Counted from the first letter of the stretch, positions 1-8,400 are shown. The stretch: 64,000 nt of DNA from Candidatus Proelusimicrobium excrementi (GCA_934643455.1 CAKUBV010000003.1:1-64000); one strand, 5' to 3'. Notes: generated by a model not told the origin, from the letters alone. Program-made: numbers and translations.

Positions 1-92
1 GCGGCCGTTAACGTCGTCTTGCCGTGGTCTACGTGACCAATCGTTCCGACGTTCACGTGCGGCTTGCTTCTTGAAAACTTCTCCTTTGCCAT
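1..92 (-). CDS. tuf: elongation factor Tu, N-terminal part (cut by window edge)
   Basis: EF-Tu carries aminoacyl-tRNA to the ribosome as a GTP complex. Only the first 30 or so codons are in the window. The translation begins MAKEKFSRSKPHVNVGTIGH and runs into the G1 P-loop (GHVDHGKTT), the invariant start of translational GTPases of the Tu family. The ATG at 90-92 follows a GGAGAC Shine-Dalgarno about 10 bases upstream. Three tRNA genes lie directly upstream on the same strand, an order (tRNA-Gly, tRNA-Thr, tuf) also known from the E. coli tufB operon. The rest of the gene lies beyond the left edge. Confidence 0.95.
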   Translation of the reverse strand, partial: MAKEKFSRSKPHVNVGTIGHVDHGKTTLTA

Positions 93-130
93 ATTAATTG
101 TCTCCTGTATGTTTTTAATTAAATTCAAAA

Positions 131-202
131 GCTGGGAATGGGAATCGAACCCACGACCTTCTCCTTACCATGGAGATGCTCTACCAGCTGAGCTATCCCA
201 GC
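131..202 (-). tRNA. tRNA-Thr (GGT)
   Basis: A complete 72-base cloverleaf on the minus strand: 7-bp acceptor stem (GCTGGGA/TCCCAGC), D arm GCTC/GAGC, anticodon stem TCTCC/GGAGA with loop ATGGTAA (anticodon GGT), and T arm GTGGG-TTCGATT-CCCAT. No CCA is encoded. It lies about 40 bases upstream of tuf and is probably co-transcribed with it. Confidence 0.95.
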
Positions 203-228
203 AAAATCTTAATTTACCAAAGTTCCAA

Positions 229-298
229 GCGGGCGAAGGGAATCGAACCCTCGTCATCAGTTTGGAAAACTGAGGTTCTACCATTGAACTACGCCCGC
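229..298 (-). tRNA. tRNA-Gly (TCC)
   Basis: A 70-base cloverleaf on the minus strand: acceptor GCGGGCG/CGCCCGC, anticodon stem TCAGT/ACTGA with loop TTTCCAA (anticodon TCC), T arm GAGGG-TTCGATT-CCCTT. CCA is not encoded. It sits between tRNA-Cys and tRNA-Thr in the tRNA cluster leading into tuf. Confidence 0.95.
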
Positions 299-372
299 GT
301 GGGCATATCTCATTATATCAAATTTTATCGGACAAAAAACCCTTAGGCCTTTGCTCCGGAACTTAAATTGCA

Positions 373-443
373 GGCGCGAGGGAGAATCGAACTCCCGAAT
401 AGCAGTTTTGCAGACTGCCGCCTTACCACTTGGCCATCGCGCC
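373..443 (-). tRNA. tRNA-Cys (GCA)
   Basis: A 71-base cloverleaf on the minus strand: acceptor GGCGCGA/TCGCGCC, anticodon stem GGCAGT/ACTGC with loop CTGCAAA (anticodon GCA), T arm GGGAG-TTCGATT-CTCCC. It is the first tRNA of the Cys-Gly-Thr-tuf series. The base at 372 is the discriminator position; CCA is not encoded. Confidence 0.93.
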
Positions 444-505
444 GTGCATATAAAAATTCTTTCCTATTAATTATAATAAAATTTACCCTTTATTGTAAAC
501 AGTTT

Positions 506-1567
506 TTAAATATCGGAGACTCTGTATACCGTTAAAGCCGTAAAATCCTCCCCCGGTTTTATCGCCGTTGAAGGGAAATCGGCATGGTTGGGACTGTCGG
601 GGAAATGCTGCGTTTCCAAACAAAAAGCACCGAAACGTTTATAGACAGCCCCGCCTTTGCCGGAATCTTTCCCGCTTAAAAAGTTGCATCCGTAAAAATG
701 TACGGAAGGCTGAGTGGTAAGAACTTCCAGCTTAAGGCCGCTTGCACAGTTAATGGCGGCCGCCCCCAAAAACAAATTGCGTCCGTTATAGTCATCGCAG
801 ACAAAACTGTGATCATATCCGCCGCAATATTTAAGCTGAGCGTCATCCGCATTAAGCTCCGCACCGATTTTTTTAAAAGAAGTAAAATCAAAAGGAGTGT
901 TTTTGACTTCCGCCGTATCGCCCGAGGGAATTAAATTTTTATCGACAGGCAGATAATGCGCAGCGTTGATAAAAAGTTTATGGTCCAAAACGTCTTTTGA
1001 ATGATCGCCCAAATTAAAAAAAGCGTGATTGGTAATATTAAGGACGCTTTCTTCCGAACATTGCGCGTGGACCTCGAACAGAAGGGCGTTTTCATCCGTA
1101 AGAGTATAGCGGACTCTTATTGAAAAATCACCCGGATAACCGTCCAGATCCGCAGGCAGAAAACAAGACATCTCCGCCGAGTTGGAAGAGATATCGCAAA
1201 TCTTCCAAACTTGTTCGTTAAGGCCTTTAAATCCGCCGTGCAAATGATTAGGGGGATTGTTGACGCTTAGCGAGCATTCGCGCCCGCCGAGTTTAAATTT
1301 CCCGTGTGCTATCCTGCCGGCATAACGGCCTACGACGGCGTTAAAATAACGCTCCGAAGCGTTTTTGTAGCCCTCGAGCGAAGCGGGACCTATTACTATA
1401 TCGTGCAAAAGACCGTTTTTATCAGGGACGATAAAAGACGCTATTCTCGCCCCGTAATTACTAAGCTGAACCAAAGCACCTTTTGTATTGGCCAGATTTA
1501 TCAATACGCATTTATCCGCGCCGACATATCCTTCGAAATCTTGTTCTTTAAGGCGAAGTTCACTCAT
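506..1567 (-). CDS. galM: aldose 1-epimerase (galactose mutarotase)
   Basis: The enzyme interconverts alpha and beta anomers of aldohexoses in the cytoplasm. Family hallmarks are visible: an N-terminal N-YGARI-SF segment near residue 40, NRYAGRI-like VVGRYAGRIA near 85, NNPPNHLHGG near 105 with the substrate-binding His, NITNHAFFNLG near 180 with the catalytic His, GYDHSFVC near 255, and a C-terminal ETQHFPDSPNH with the conserved Glu base. Its length of 353 residues is normal for GalM. The ATG at 1567 lies behind a GGGGG tract; a GTG two codons upstream is a less likely start. It stands alone, with tRNA-Cys downstream and the structured RNA candidate divergently upstream. No galactose genes adjoin it. 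Confidence 0.93.
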   Translation of the reverse strand: MSELRLKEQDFEGYVGADKCVLINLANTKGALVQLSNYGARIASFIVPDKNGLLHDIVIGPASLEGYKNASERYFNAVVGRYAGRIAHGKFKLGGRECSLSVNNPPNHLHGGFKGLNEQVWKICDISSNSAEMSCFLPADLDGYPGDFSIRVRYTLTDENALLFEVHAQCSEESVLNITNHAFFNLGDHSKDVLDHKLFINAAHYLPVDKNLIPSGDTAEVKNTPFDFTSFKKIGAELNADDAQLKYCGGYDHSFVCDDYNGRNLFLGAAAINCASGLKLEVLTTQPSVHFYGCNFLSGKDSGKGGAVYKRFGAFCLETQHFPDSPNHADFPSTAIKPGEDFTALTVYRVSDI

Positions 1568-1691
1568 AAACACCCCCGATACAACTTATACAGCCATTGT
1601 ATAAAAATAAAACTTTTTTGCAAGAAAAGCGAAAAACGATTATATTTTATCGACGGAGCAAATAATGTTTTAATTTCTTTGGCCCGGGGGC

Positions 1692-1719
1692 TTGACATTT
1701 GTTTTTTTAATCGTATTAT
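1692..1719 (+). promoter_or_regulatory. sigma-70-type promoter of structured RNA candidate
   Basis: A perfect -35 hexamer TTGACA (1692-1697) is followed after 16 bases by TATTAT (1714-1719); an overlapping TATATT lies at 1717-1722 with 19-base spacing. The predicted start near 1726 coincides with the first base of a 9-bp stem. There is no downstream reading frame for over 400 bases, so the promoter appears to serve a non-coding transcript. Confidence 0.7.
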
Positions 1720-1725
1720 ATTGAT

Positions 1726-2112
1726 ACGGGCAGCAAAAACAGGGGGTTCTGAAAGAATAGAACCTGTTCCCGCTCCTACATAAGGAGGCTGCCCGTTTTG
1801 AAAATTTGAAACGGTTTGGCTGGGTGGTGTTTTCCGGCGGTGCGGTGTTATGAATGTAGACGCCGCGTGACGTGAGGACGCCGGATGCGGGCAAAAAATT
1901 CCCTTAAGTGGGTGCTCGCAGGAGACAGCCGGACTGAGGGCCGGATGTCCGGATGGTTACTTGTCCGTCGTTATGGGCGGCGAACCGGTTGTTTAGGATG
2001 TCTGCGCCGAGGAGAAGGTATGGAGGATAGCTCCAGTTGTAAAAGCGGGCGTTAGCTTGTTACGAAAGGTAATGGATAATTACAGGTGTAACAGTTAAGG
2101 CCCGCTTTTTTA
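1726..2112 (+). ncRNA. large structured non-coding RNA candidate (about 390 nt, unassigned)
   Basis: A gene-free stretch is bounded by a strong promoter and a stem followed by a T tract. The 5' domain closes by pairing 1726-1734 with 1788-1796 (ACGGGCAGC/GCTGCCCGT) and holds two hairpins: ACAGG..GTTCT/AGAAC-CTGT (about 1739-1766) and CTCCT/AGGAG (1773-1787). Further hairpins are GCGGTGT/ACGCCGC (1842-1866), GCGGGC/GCTCGC (1887-1919), CCGGA/TCCGG (1929-1952), CCGTC/GGCGG (1965-1980) and TGGAG/CTCCA (about 2021-2035). The 3' end is a long nested hairpin, AAAGCGGGC with GCCCGCTTT (2042-2107), with inner stems TTGTTAC/GTAACAG. I find no signatures of tmRNA (no TTCGA T-loop or tag frame), RNase P RNA (no GAGGAAAGTCC), SRP RNA (no GGAAGCA) or 6S RNA. 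The class is unknown to me. The pairings were found by eye. Confidence 0.6.
2042..2112 (+). terminator. 3' terminal hairpin / terminator of the RNA candidate
   Basis: A GC-rich outer stem (AAAGCGGGC at 2042-2050 with GGCCCGCTTT at 2099-2108) is followed by a T6 run. The stem encloses two further stacked helices, so the arm may be both a structural domain and the transcription stop. Confidence 0.6.
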
Positions 2113-2162
2113 TTGCCCAAAATACGGCACATCGGCAATTTCCGCAGATATAATTTAATGAT

Positions 2163-2191
2163 GAAAAAGCCCCGGGTTTGAGCCCGGGGCT
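2163..2191 (-). terminator. terminator of efflux operon
   Basis: On the minus strand an 8-bp GC stem (GCCCCGGG/CCCGGGGC, plus-strand 2169-2176 and 2183-2190) is followed by TTTTT. It lies about 25 bases past the RND gene stop. Confidence 0.85.
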
Positions 2192-2215
2192 GTTGGTTCG
2201 TGAAGTAAGACCGGC

Positions 2216-5200
2216 CTAAGCCGAAGCTTCGTCCGAATCTTGCTTTTGGCGGAAAATCACTCTCTTTACCCAGCCCCCGAAATCGTCAAATAAAGAGTAT
2301 GCCACAGGCGCCATAAGCAGGGTAATAAGCAAGGCCAAAGTCTGCCCGCCGATAATTACGATGGCCAAACTGCGCCTTAAACCAGAGCCGGCCCCGGTGC
2401 CCAAAGCCGTCGGTATCATACCGGCGATAATGGTTACCGTCGTCATCAAAATAGGGCGCAGCCTTACTTTGTTGGCTTCCATAATGGCGTTATACTTATC
2501 GTATCCGGCATGGCGCATGGTATTGGTATAGTCCACCTGCAAAATGGCGTTTTTGCTTACTATACCCATTAACATGAATATGCCCAGCAAGCTGAAAATA
2601 TTAAGCGTTTCCCCCGTAACCATAAGGGACAAAAGCGCGAAAGGTATCGTCAGCGGTATGGCCGTAAGAACTACAAACGGGTGAACATAACTTTCAAACT
2701 GGGAAGCCAAAATCATGTAAATGAACAATATCGCCAAAGCGAAAGCCATTGCAAAGCTTGACAACATTTTGCCCATTTCGTTGGATTGGCCGTCCAGCGC
2801 GGAAGTATAGTTGGCCGGAGGATTAAGCTCTTTAAACGCGGAATCAATAATATTGATTGCGCGGTTCATGTCCATTTTACCGGAGGTGTTGGCCTGAACG
2901 GTAATTTTTCTTTGCCTATTCATTCTGTTTATCTGAGAAGGACCGAAGCCCTGCTCTATTGTAGCCAAGCTGTCCAGACGTACAAGCGTATTCCTGCCGT
3001 TTTGCACCGCGGGTATCATCAGCGCGGAGATGACTTCTTTATTGTTTCTGTAATCCTCATCGGCGCGGACGCGGATTTCATAAAGTTCGTTGCCTTCTTT
3101 ATACTTTGAAATATCCTCTTCGCCGCCGACCAAAGTGCGCAAAGTGCTTGCGATATCGCTTATTTTTACGCCGAGGTCATGCGCTTTGTCGCGGTCAATG
3201 GAAACCCTGTATTCGGGTTTGGCGAAGTCAAAGTCCAAGTCCAAGTCTATAATGCCGGGAACGTCTTTTACTTTGTCATACACCGCATTGGCGTAGGCCA
3301 AAAGTTCGTTCATATCAGGGCCGGATATAACGTATTCGACTTTGGTTGAACCTTCCCCCGGAGAACCGCTGATAATGAAGACCTGGCTTTTTACGGTATC
3401 ATATTTGGCAAGGATGTTTCTTGTTGCGTCGATATACTCAAAAAGGGAATATCCTTTGCCCCTTTTCTTTAGATCTTCAAGTTCCAATATGAAATATCCC
3501 CTGTTGGTGGAAGAACCAGTGTTTACGATACTGTCGGCGGAAACGCCCACGCCCGTAAAAAGCTTGTCGATATGCGGCATTTGCTTAAGTTCTTTTTCAA
3601 CCTGCCTCATGAATACCGACATCTGCTGATAGCTGGTGCCGTCGGGAGCTTTAAGGTTTATCTGATATTTGCCGGAATCGTCTTCAGGGATAAAATCAAC
3701 GCCGATTAAGCCGCTGGCCAAAATAAATATCGGGGAAACGGCCAGCAACAAAGAAAATACAACCATTAAAAGCTTATGCGCCATGGCGAATTTTAAACAA
3801 GTCATATAAACCTTGTTAATGGCGTTGTTTACGCTGTCCACCATTTTATCCGCTCTGGATTTTTTGCGTTCGGCCTTTAAGAATTTACTGCACAACATCG
3901 GGGTTAAAGTCAAAGCTATTAAACCGCTGATGCTGATTGCGTACGCCACGGTAAGACCGTAGCTTTTTACGAAGCGGCCCACTATGCCGCTCATGAAAGC
4001 CAAAGGTACGAAAATTACCACCAACGAAGCCGTAGTGGCGACTACCGCGAATGAAATTTCCTTCGCGCCGTCTATTGCGGCTTGCATGGCCGTTTTACCG
4101 TATTCTTCCATGTGCCTGTGAATATTTTCAAGCATGATGATGGCGTCGTCAATAACGATACCGACCGCCACCGTCAAACCCAAAAGCGTCATGTTGTTTA
4201 AGGTAAAATCACTTAAATACATCAAAAAGAAAGTACCTATGATTGACGTAGGTATGGCCATGGCGGAAATAATCGTGGAACGTAAATCCCCCATGAACAT
4301 AAACACCACTATTGCGGCCAAAAGCGCACCCACAACCAAGTGTTCCATTACGGCAAAGAATGAATCTTCAATATAGCCGGACGTATCGGAAATGGTATAA
4401 ATTTCCACGCCTTTGGGAAGCAAAGGTTTTATTCTTTCAAGCCTTTCTTTTATAGCGCCGATTACGGCCAAAGTATTTGTGCCGGACTGCTTTTTGATGT
4501 TTAAAGACACGCTTCTTTTACCGTTGATAAAAGTGGCGGCCCTTTCATATTCGCCGTCATCTTCCACGCGTCCGATATCGGATATTTTTATGGGCACGCC
4601 GTTTACCGTGGCGATTACAATATCGTCAAAACTTTTTACGCTGTCGATACGGCCCAAAACGCGGAGATTGAAATCGTTGGCGACGTTTTCCACACGGCCG
4701 CCGGGGATTTCAATATTCTGTTCCGTTATGGCAGCCTTTACCGCACCTACCGAAACACCCAAAGAAGCCAGTTTAAGCGGATTTACCACGACATGTATTT
4801 CCCTTTCCCTTCCGCCTACGATATCCACCGAACCGATACCGCTTACGTTTTCAATGTTTTCTTTAACTTGTTTTTTGGCAAGTTCGGTAAGTTCAATAAT
4901 ATCCATATCGCCGGTTACGACTACATTTAAAATGGCCGAGGCGCCTATATCCAATTTGGAAATTACAGGCGAATCAATGCCGTCGGGCAAATCTTTTTCG
5001 ATTTTGTTTACGTTGTCGCGGACTTCCTGCGCGGCGACGTCAGGGTCCTTTTCCAAATCGAATTTAATCATTACGAAAGACGCGCCTTCCATGGTTTGGG
5101 AAGTCATCGTGTCAATGCCGGAAATTACGTTTACGGCTTCCTCGACTTCTTTAGTGATGGAAGTTTCGATTTCTTCCGGGCTGGAACCCTGCAAAGTGGT

Positions 5201-5398
5201 CTGCACCGTTACATACGGAAAGTCCACATCCGGATACATATCCACGCCCATGCGGCTGTATCCGATAAGGCCCAAAACTATCAAAACCAAAGAGAACATA
5301 ACGGTCGTTACCGGCCTTCTGATAAAAAGCCCGGATATGCCGCCGCCCCCGTTTTGGGTTTCTTTTTCCTGTTTAGATTTTTCTTGATTTTCTTGCAT
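2216..5398 (-). CDS. RND multidrug efflux inner-membrane transporter (AcrB/HAE1-like)
   Basis: This proton-driven pump of the resistance-nodulation-division superfamily exports drugs or amphiphiles through a periplasmic adaptor and a TolC channel. Its 1060 residues match the usual size of about 1040. The cytoplasmic N-terminus is followed by TM1 and the family start RRPVTTVMFSLVLIVLG, then MYPDVDFPYVTV, two large periplasmic loops and twelve membrane segments. The proton relay is present: a double Asp in TM4 (GIVIDDAIIMLENI) and a Lys in TM10 (GIVSKNAILQVDY). It is the last gene of the tetR-tolC-adaptor-RND unit, 11 bases after the adaptor gene, with an AAGG ribosome site. The substrate cannot be read from sequence. 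Confidence 0.95.
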   Translation of the reverse strand: MQENQEKSKQEKETQNGGGGISGLFIRRPVTTVMFSLVLIVLGLIGYSRMGVDMYPDVDFPYVTVQTTLQGSSPEEIETSITKEVEEAVNVISGIDTMTSQTMEGASFVMIKFDLEKDPDVAAQEVRDNVNKIEKDLPDGIDSPVISKLDIGASAILNVVVTGDMDIIELTELAKKQVKENIENVSGIGSVDIVGGREREIHVVVNPLKLASLGVSVGAVKAAITEQNIEIPGGRVENVANDFNLRVLGRIDSVKSFDDIVIATVNGVPIKISDIGRVEDDGEYERAATFINGKRSVSLNIKKQSGTNTLAVIGAIKERLERIKPLLPKGVEIYTISDTSGYIEDSFFAVMEHLVVGALLAAIVVFMFMGDLRSTIISAMAIPTSIIGTFFLMYLSDFTLNNMTLLGLTVAVGIVIDDAIIMLENIHRHMEEYGKTAMQAAIDGAKEISFAVVATTASLVVIFVPLAFMSGIVGRFVKSYGLTVAYAISISGLIALTLTPMLCSKFLKAERKKSRADKMVDSVNNAINKVYMTCLKFAMAHKLLMVVFSLLLAVSPIFILASGLIGVDFIPEDDSGKYQINLKAPDGTSYQQMSVFMRQVEKELKQMPHIDKLFTGVGVSADSIVNTGSSTNRGYFILELEDLKKRGKGYSLFEYIDATRNILAKYDTVKSQVFIISGSPGEGSTKVEYVISGPDMNELLAYANAVYDKVKDVPGIIDLDLDFDFAKPEYRVSIDRDKAHDLGVKISDIASTLRTLVGGEEDISKYKEGNELYEIRVRADEDYRNNKEVISALMIPAVQNGRNTLVRLDSLATIEQGFGPSQINRMNRQRKITVQANTSGKMDMNRAINIIDSAFKELNPPANYTSALDGQSNEMGKMLSSFAMAFALAILFIYMILASQFESYVHPFVVLTAIPLTIPFALLSLMVTGETLNIFSLLGIFMLMGIVSKNAILQVDYTNTMRHAGYDKYNAIMEANKVRLRPILMTTVTIIAGMIPTALGTGAGSGLRRSLAIVIIGGQTLALLITLLMAPVAYSLFDDFGGWVKRVIFRQKQDSDEASA

Positions 5399-5409
5399 AA
5401 TTATAAGCC

Positions 5410-6306
5410 TTATTTATTCTCGACTCTTATTTTGCTTCCGTCTTTAATGCCGAAAACGATTTTTATTACTTCGTCCCCGACCGACGCGCCGGAAAGGATT
5501 TCGTAAGTGTCGGTTGATTTAAGCCCGATTTGAACCGGCTTTTTGCTGACGGTTGAGCCGTCGGCGTTTACCGTATATACGTAATTCTGGACGGAGCCGT
5601 CTTCCGCGGTTTCGCTCTGTACGCTGGTTAAGCTAACCGCCGGGACGTTTTCTTTCTCTTCCAAAACAAGATTTACTTTGGCGAACATCCCGGATTTAAG
5701 AGCACCTTGCGAATTATCGGCTTTAAGTTCCACTGTAACCACGCGGCTTTGAGAGTCAACCACAGGGCTGATTTTATAAACTTCGGCTTTAAACTTTCTG
5801 TTGTCAAAAGCTTCGACGGTGAAAGAAGCCTCCTGCCCCAAACGAATCTTGCCGATATATCTTTCGGGGATATCAATCACCACGCGGACGTTCTCCTGAT
5901 TTACCACCATTGCCACGGGAGTGCTTCTTGTAACGTTTGCGCCCGGGTCAAGATAGGTTTTACCGATAACGCCGTTAATTGTGGAAGGCACCAAAACAGG
6001 CTCGTAAACCGCGCCGACTTCGTCGCGTTCGATCAAAGCCAAGCTTTGGTTGCGTTTTACTTTGTCGCCTTCTTTTAGTACGTTTTCCAAAAGCTTGCCG
6101 TCAACTCTGGGGAAGATTACAGCCTCCTCCCAGGCTTTTATGCTGCCCGTAATCAACAAATCCAGTTTTACGTCGCGAAGGCTGACGTTCTCAGTCTGTA
6201 CGGTGAAAGTGTCGGTTTCGATTTCTTCCAGTTTGCTCTTTCCGCTTCCGCCCGAGCAAGCGCATAAGACAAAAGCCGACAATATTAACATTGATAATTT
6301 TTTCAT
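5410..6306 (-). CDS. RND efflux periplasmic adaptor (membrane fusion lipoprotein)
   Basis: The protein links the RND pump to the outer-membrane channel. It starts with a lipoprotein signal (LSAFVLCACSGG, lipobox Cys near residue 16 or 18), followed by a barrel-sandwich half-motif (FPRVDGKLLENVLKEGDKVK near 68-88), a second half (INGVIGKTYLDPGANV near 130), a beta-barrel segment with RVVIDIPERYIG, and a C-terminal membrane-proximal domain. At 298 residues it is shorter than AcrA-type adaptors (about 370-400), mainly because the alpha-helical hairpin is very short. It overlaps the upstream tolC-like gene by 4 bases (ATGA), which suggests coupled translation. Confidence 0.92.
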   Translation of the reverse strand: MKKLSMLILSAFVLCACSGGSGKSKLEEIETDTFTVQTENVSLRDVKLDLLITGSIKAWEEAVIFPRVDGKLLENVLKEGDKVKRNQSLALIERDEVGAVYEPVLVPSTINGVIGKTYLDPGANVTRSTPVAMVVNQENVRVVIDIPERYIGKIRLGQEASFTVEAFDNRKFKAEVYKISPVVDSQSRVVTVELKADNSQGALKSGMFAKVNLVLEEKENVPAVSLTSVQSETAEDGSVQNYVYTVNADGSTVSKKPVQIGLKSTDTYEILSGASVGDEVIKIVFGIKDGSKIRVENK

Positions 6307-7700
6307 TTTTGCGTAACCTCTTTACCTACTGCGTAATTCAAATTGGACACCGCCGTGAAAGCATCGTGCACGGCCTGTACATATTGTAGTTCGGCGTCAT
6401 GTAAAAGCAAGGCCGAATCATCCAAATCAAGCCTGCTGGCAAGGCCGTTTCTGTAACGGACATTTGTTCTGTCAAGATTTTTCCTGGCTTCTTCTATAGT
6501 GCCTTTTGTGGCCAAAATTCTTTTTTTGGCTTCGTTGAAATTTAACCAGCTTCTTTTTACTTCAATCCTTATATTTCGTTCCGTGTCGCGGGCTTGCAAA
6601 AGGGCTTGGTCATAAGCCAATTTGCGCTGTTTTACCAAAGAATCAACCCTAAAACCCTCAAACAAAGGAATGCTTACCCTTAAACCGACATTGCTGCCCC
6701 AGGAAGAATTATGGCTTTCCACAGGTATCATAATATGATCGGAAGTGCCGCTGTAAGTTAAATTAGCGAAAGCGGCTATGCTGCCGTAATGATCGGCTTT
6801 GGCTATCTTTACCTGCTCTTCCGCGGCTTTGACGTTTAAATCCGCAATTACAAGCTCGGGGCGGTTTTCTTCCGCCATTTTATAGAGCTCTTCCAAACCG
6901 GGCACTTTTATTTTAAGTACGTCCTGAAGCTGCCAGGTAAGAGAAAGCGGATCCTGAGGATCTTTATTAAGAACGCGGCGCAAAGTTAAAAGGCCCAAAT
7001 CATAACTGTTTAAAGCCTGTATCAAAGGCGGTTCACTGTTGGATACTTTTACTTTTTGGTTGAGGACATCCAAATCGCTCGCCAAGCCTTGTTTGTATTT
7101 TGAAGTAATTTCCTTAAGGTGGTCCTTGGCGATATTAAGATTTTCCTGCTGAACCTGTATCAAAGCGTGCGACAGAATTATGCCGAAGCACAAAGTCGTA
7201 ACGACGTCTTTGATTTGGTTTTGAGTTTCCTCAAGCTGCAAATAGCCGCTTTGGGAAGCCAGCTCCGCCGCCCTTATGCCGGCCCTTACCGCCCCGCCTT
7301 TCCATAAAACCAAAGTGCCTTCCAAAGAGGCGCTGGCGGCGTTGTCCAAACTCATTTTAAAAGAACCCATGGAAGTGATTATTTCCTGCCCTCTTAAGGC
7401 GCGGGTATAACTGCCGCTTGCAACTATCTGCGGATATACGGAAGACCAATACTGCCTTACCTGCTGGGCGTAAATTTCCGCATTCTTGCGCGCCACTTGG
7501 ATGGTGGTATTGTCTTTCATGGCTAAGGCCACGGCCTCGTCCACGGTTAAAGCTCCCTCCTGATTGGCGTCTTTGAGAGCGAACAAATCTATCCCGCCGG
7601 ATTGCTTCCTTTGCGTTTTGTTCTGCGCCGCCGCGGCGGGCGCCGCAAACATATTAATAGCCATGCCGAATATAATCGCAAGGCTGAGAATTCTTTTCAT
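6303..7700 (-). CDS. TolC-family outer-membrane efflux channel
   Basis: This is the outer-membrane factor of the tripartite efflux system. A signal peptide covers roughly residues 1-25 (AINMFAAPAAAA cleavage region). The rest shows the duplicated long amphipathic helices of the OEP family: LTVDEAVALAMKDNTTIQVARKN near 55 and a second-half start near VPGLEELYKMAEENRPEL (about 270), followed by coiled-coil-like segments. Its length of 465 residues is typical. It lies 4 bases after tetR and overlaps the adaptor gene by 4 bases. The order regulator, channel, adaptor, pump means all three export parts are made from one transcript. Confidence 0.93.
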   Translation of the reverse strand: MKRILSLAIIFGMAINMFAAPAAAAQNKTQRKQSGGIDLFALKDANQEGALTVDEAVALAMKDNTTIQVARKNAEIYAQQVRQYWSSVYPQIVASGSYTRALRGQEIITSMGSFKMSLDNAASASLEGTLVLWKGGAVRAGIRAAELASQSGYLQLEETQNQIKDVVTTLCFGIILSHALIQVQQENLNIAKDHLKEITSKYKQGLASDLDVLNQKVKVSNSEPPLIQALNSYDLGLLTLRRVLNKDPQDPLSLTWQLQDVLKIKVPGLEELYKMAEENRPELVIADLNVKAAEEQVKIAKADHYGSIAAFANLTYSGTSDHIMIPVESHNSSWGSNVGLRVSIPLFEGFRVDSLVKQRKLAYDQALLQARDTERNIRIEVKRSWLNFNEAKKRILATKGTIEEARKNLDRTNVRYRNGLASRLDLDDSALLLHDAELQYVQAVHDAFTAVSNLNYAVGKEVTQK

Positions 7701-7704
7701 TTAA

Positions 7705-8301
7705 TTATTTCTCCCTGTAATCTATCGCCTTTAATATGGCGCTCGCCATATCCTTAGGATAAGAAGGCGAAATTTTAATAGCATGCTCACAGCTGTTTAA
7801 AATCAAATGAGCAATGTTGGCGAAAATCAGATGCAAAGCCATTTCCTTTCCTTTTTTCGTAATGGTTTCCTTTTTATATTCTTTTTCCAAAATCCCGGAT
7901 ATTACGGCGAAATTTTGCTCTTTCACCGCTTCAAACCTTTTGCCCAAATCCGGGTTTGACAAAAGATAACTGCTTACGTGAATCACGAAAGGAAACACAT
8001 CCTTATGGCTGACGTCCTGCACGTATTCCGAAAAAATAAAAATAAGAATTTCTTCAAAAGAGGCACCCGAAGCCGCAAACTTTTTTAAGTTCTCGTTGCT
8101 TACGACGTTTTTCTCCACTATCAAGCTGTAGCAAAGATCTTCTTTATCCTTAAAGTAGTAATAAAGAACCGGCTTGGTTACGCCGCAGGCTTCGGCGATT
8201 TCCCTCATGGAAATATCTTTGAGGCCCTTTTTCGCCATCAAAGCAAAAGCCTTGTTTTTTATTTTTTCCTTCATTGAAATTTCATTCGTTTTATCTTTCA
8301 T
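7705..8301 (-). CDS. TetR-family transcriptional regulator of the efflux operon
   Basis: The DNA-binding N-terminal domain is clear: MREIAEACGVTKPVLYYYFKD near residues 33-53 is the canonical TetR helix-turn-helix with the YYYF recognition segment. The remaining 140 residues are an all-helical ligand-binding domain, not recognisable by sequence. It is the first gene of the efflux operon, and a palindrome lies between its start and the presumed promoter, so autorepression released by a pump substrate is the likely mode (inference from family behaviour). Confidence 0.92.
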   Translation of the reverse strand: MKDKTNEISMKEKIKNKAFALMAKKGLKDISMREIAEACGVTKPVLYYYFKDKEDLCYSLIVEKNVVSNENLKKFAASGASFEEILIFIFSEYVQDVSHKDVFPFVIHVSSYLLSNPDLGKRFEAVKEQNFAVISGILEKEYKKETITKKGKEMALHLIFANIAHLILNSCEHAIKISPSYPKDMASAILKAIDYREK

Positions 8302-8307
8302 ATTGTT

Positions 8308-8323
8308 TACCTACCGGTAAGTA
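8308..8323. promoter_or_regulatory. candidate TetR operator
   Basis: TACCTACCGGTAAGTA is an inverted repeat with one mismatch (TACCTACC against TACTTACC when reversed). It lies 7 bases upstream of the tetR start codon, the usual place for an autoregulatory operator. Binding by the neighbouring TetR protein is inferred. Confidence 0.65.
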
Positions 8324-8363
8324 TATTTTAACAAAAAACAAAAAATGCTGTCAAAATTTATGC

Positions 8364-8400
8364 AAAAAAATACGCCCCGTCCGTTAAGAACGGGGCGCGT
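8364..8400 (-). terminator. terminator of glyA-mtnP operon
   Basis: On the minus strand the stem CGCCCCGT/ACGGGGCG is followed by a T-rich tract (TATTTTTTTG). It lies about 35 bases beyond the mtnP stop and separates it from the tetR promoter region. Confidence 0.85.

Noticed and set aside
1304..1783. 159-codon frame running from galM antisense into the RNA promoter
   Set aside because: Overlaps galM on the other strand and crosses a strong promoter; translation has no family features.
1726..2112. tmRNA, RNase P RNA, SRP RNA or 6S RNA for this region
   Set aside because: No tRNA-like ends or tag frame, no GAGGAAAGTCC or ACAGAA core, no GGAAGCA S-domain loop, and the fold is not one long bulged hairpin.
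4413..5387. 324-codon open frame opposite the RND pump gene
   Set aside because: Shadow of a highly expressed-type coding strand; composition is Ser/Thr-rich low-information and the opposite strand encodes an unmistakable RND protein.
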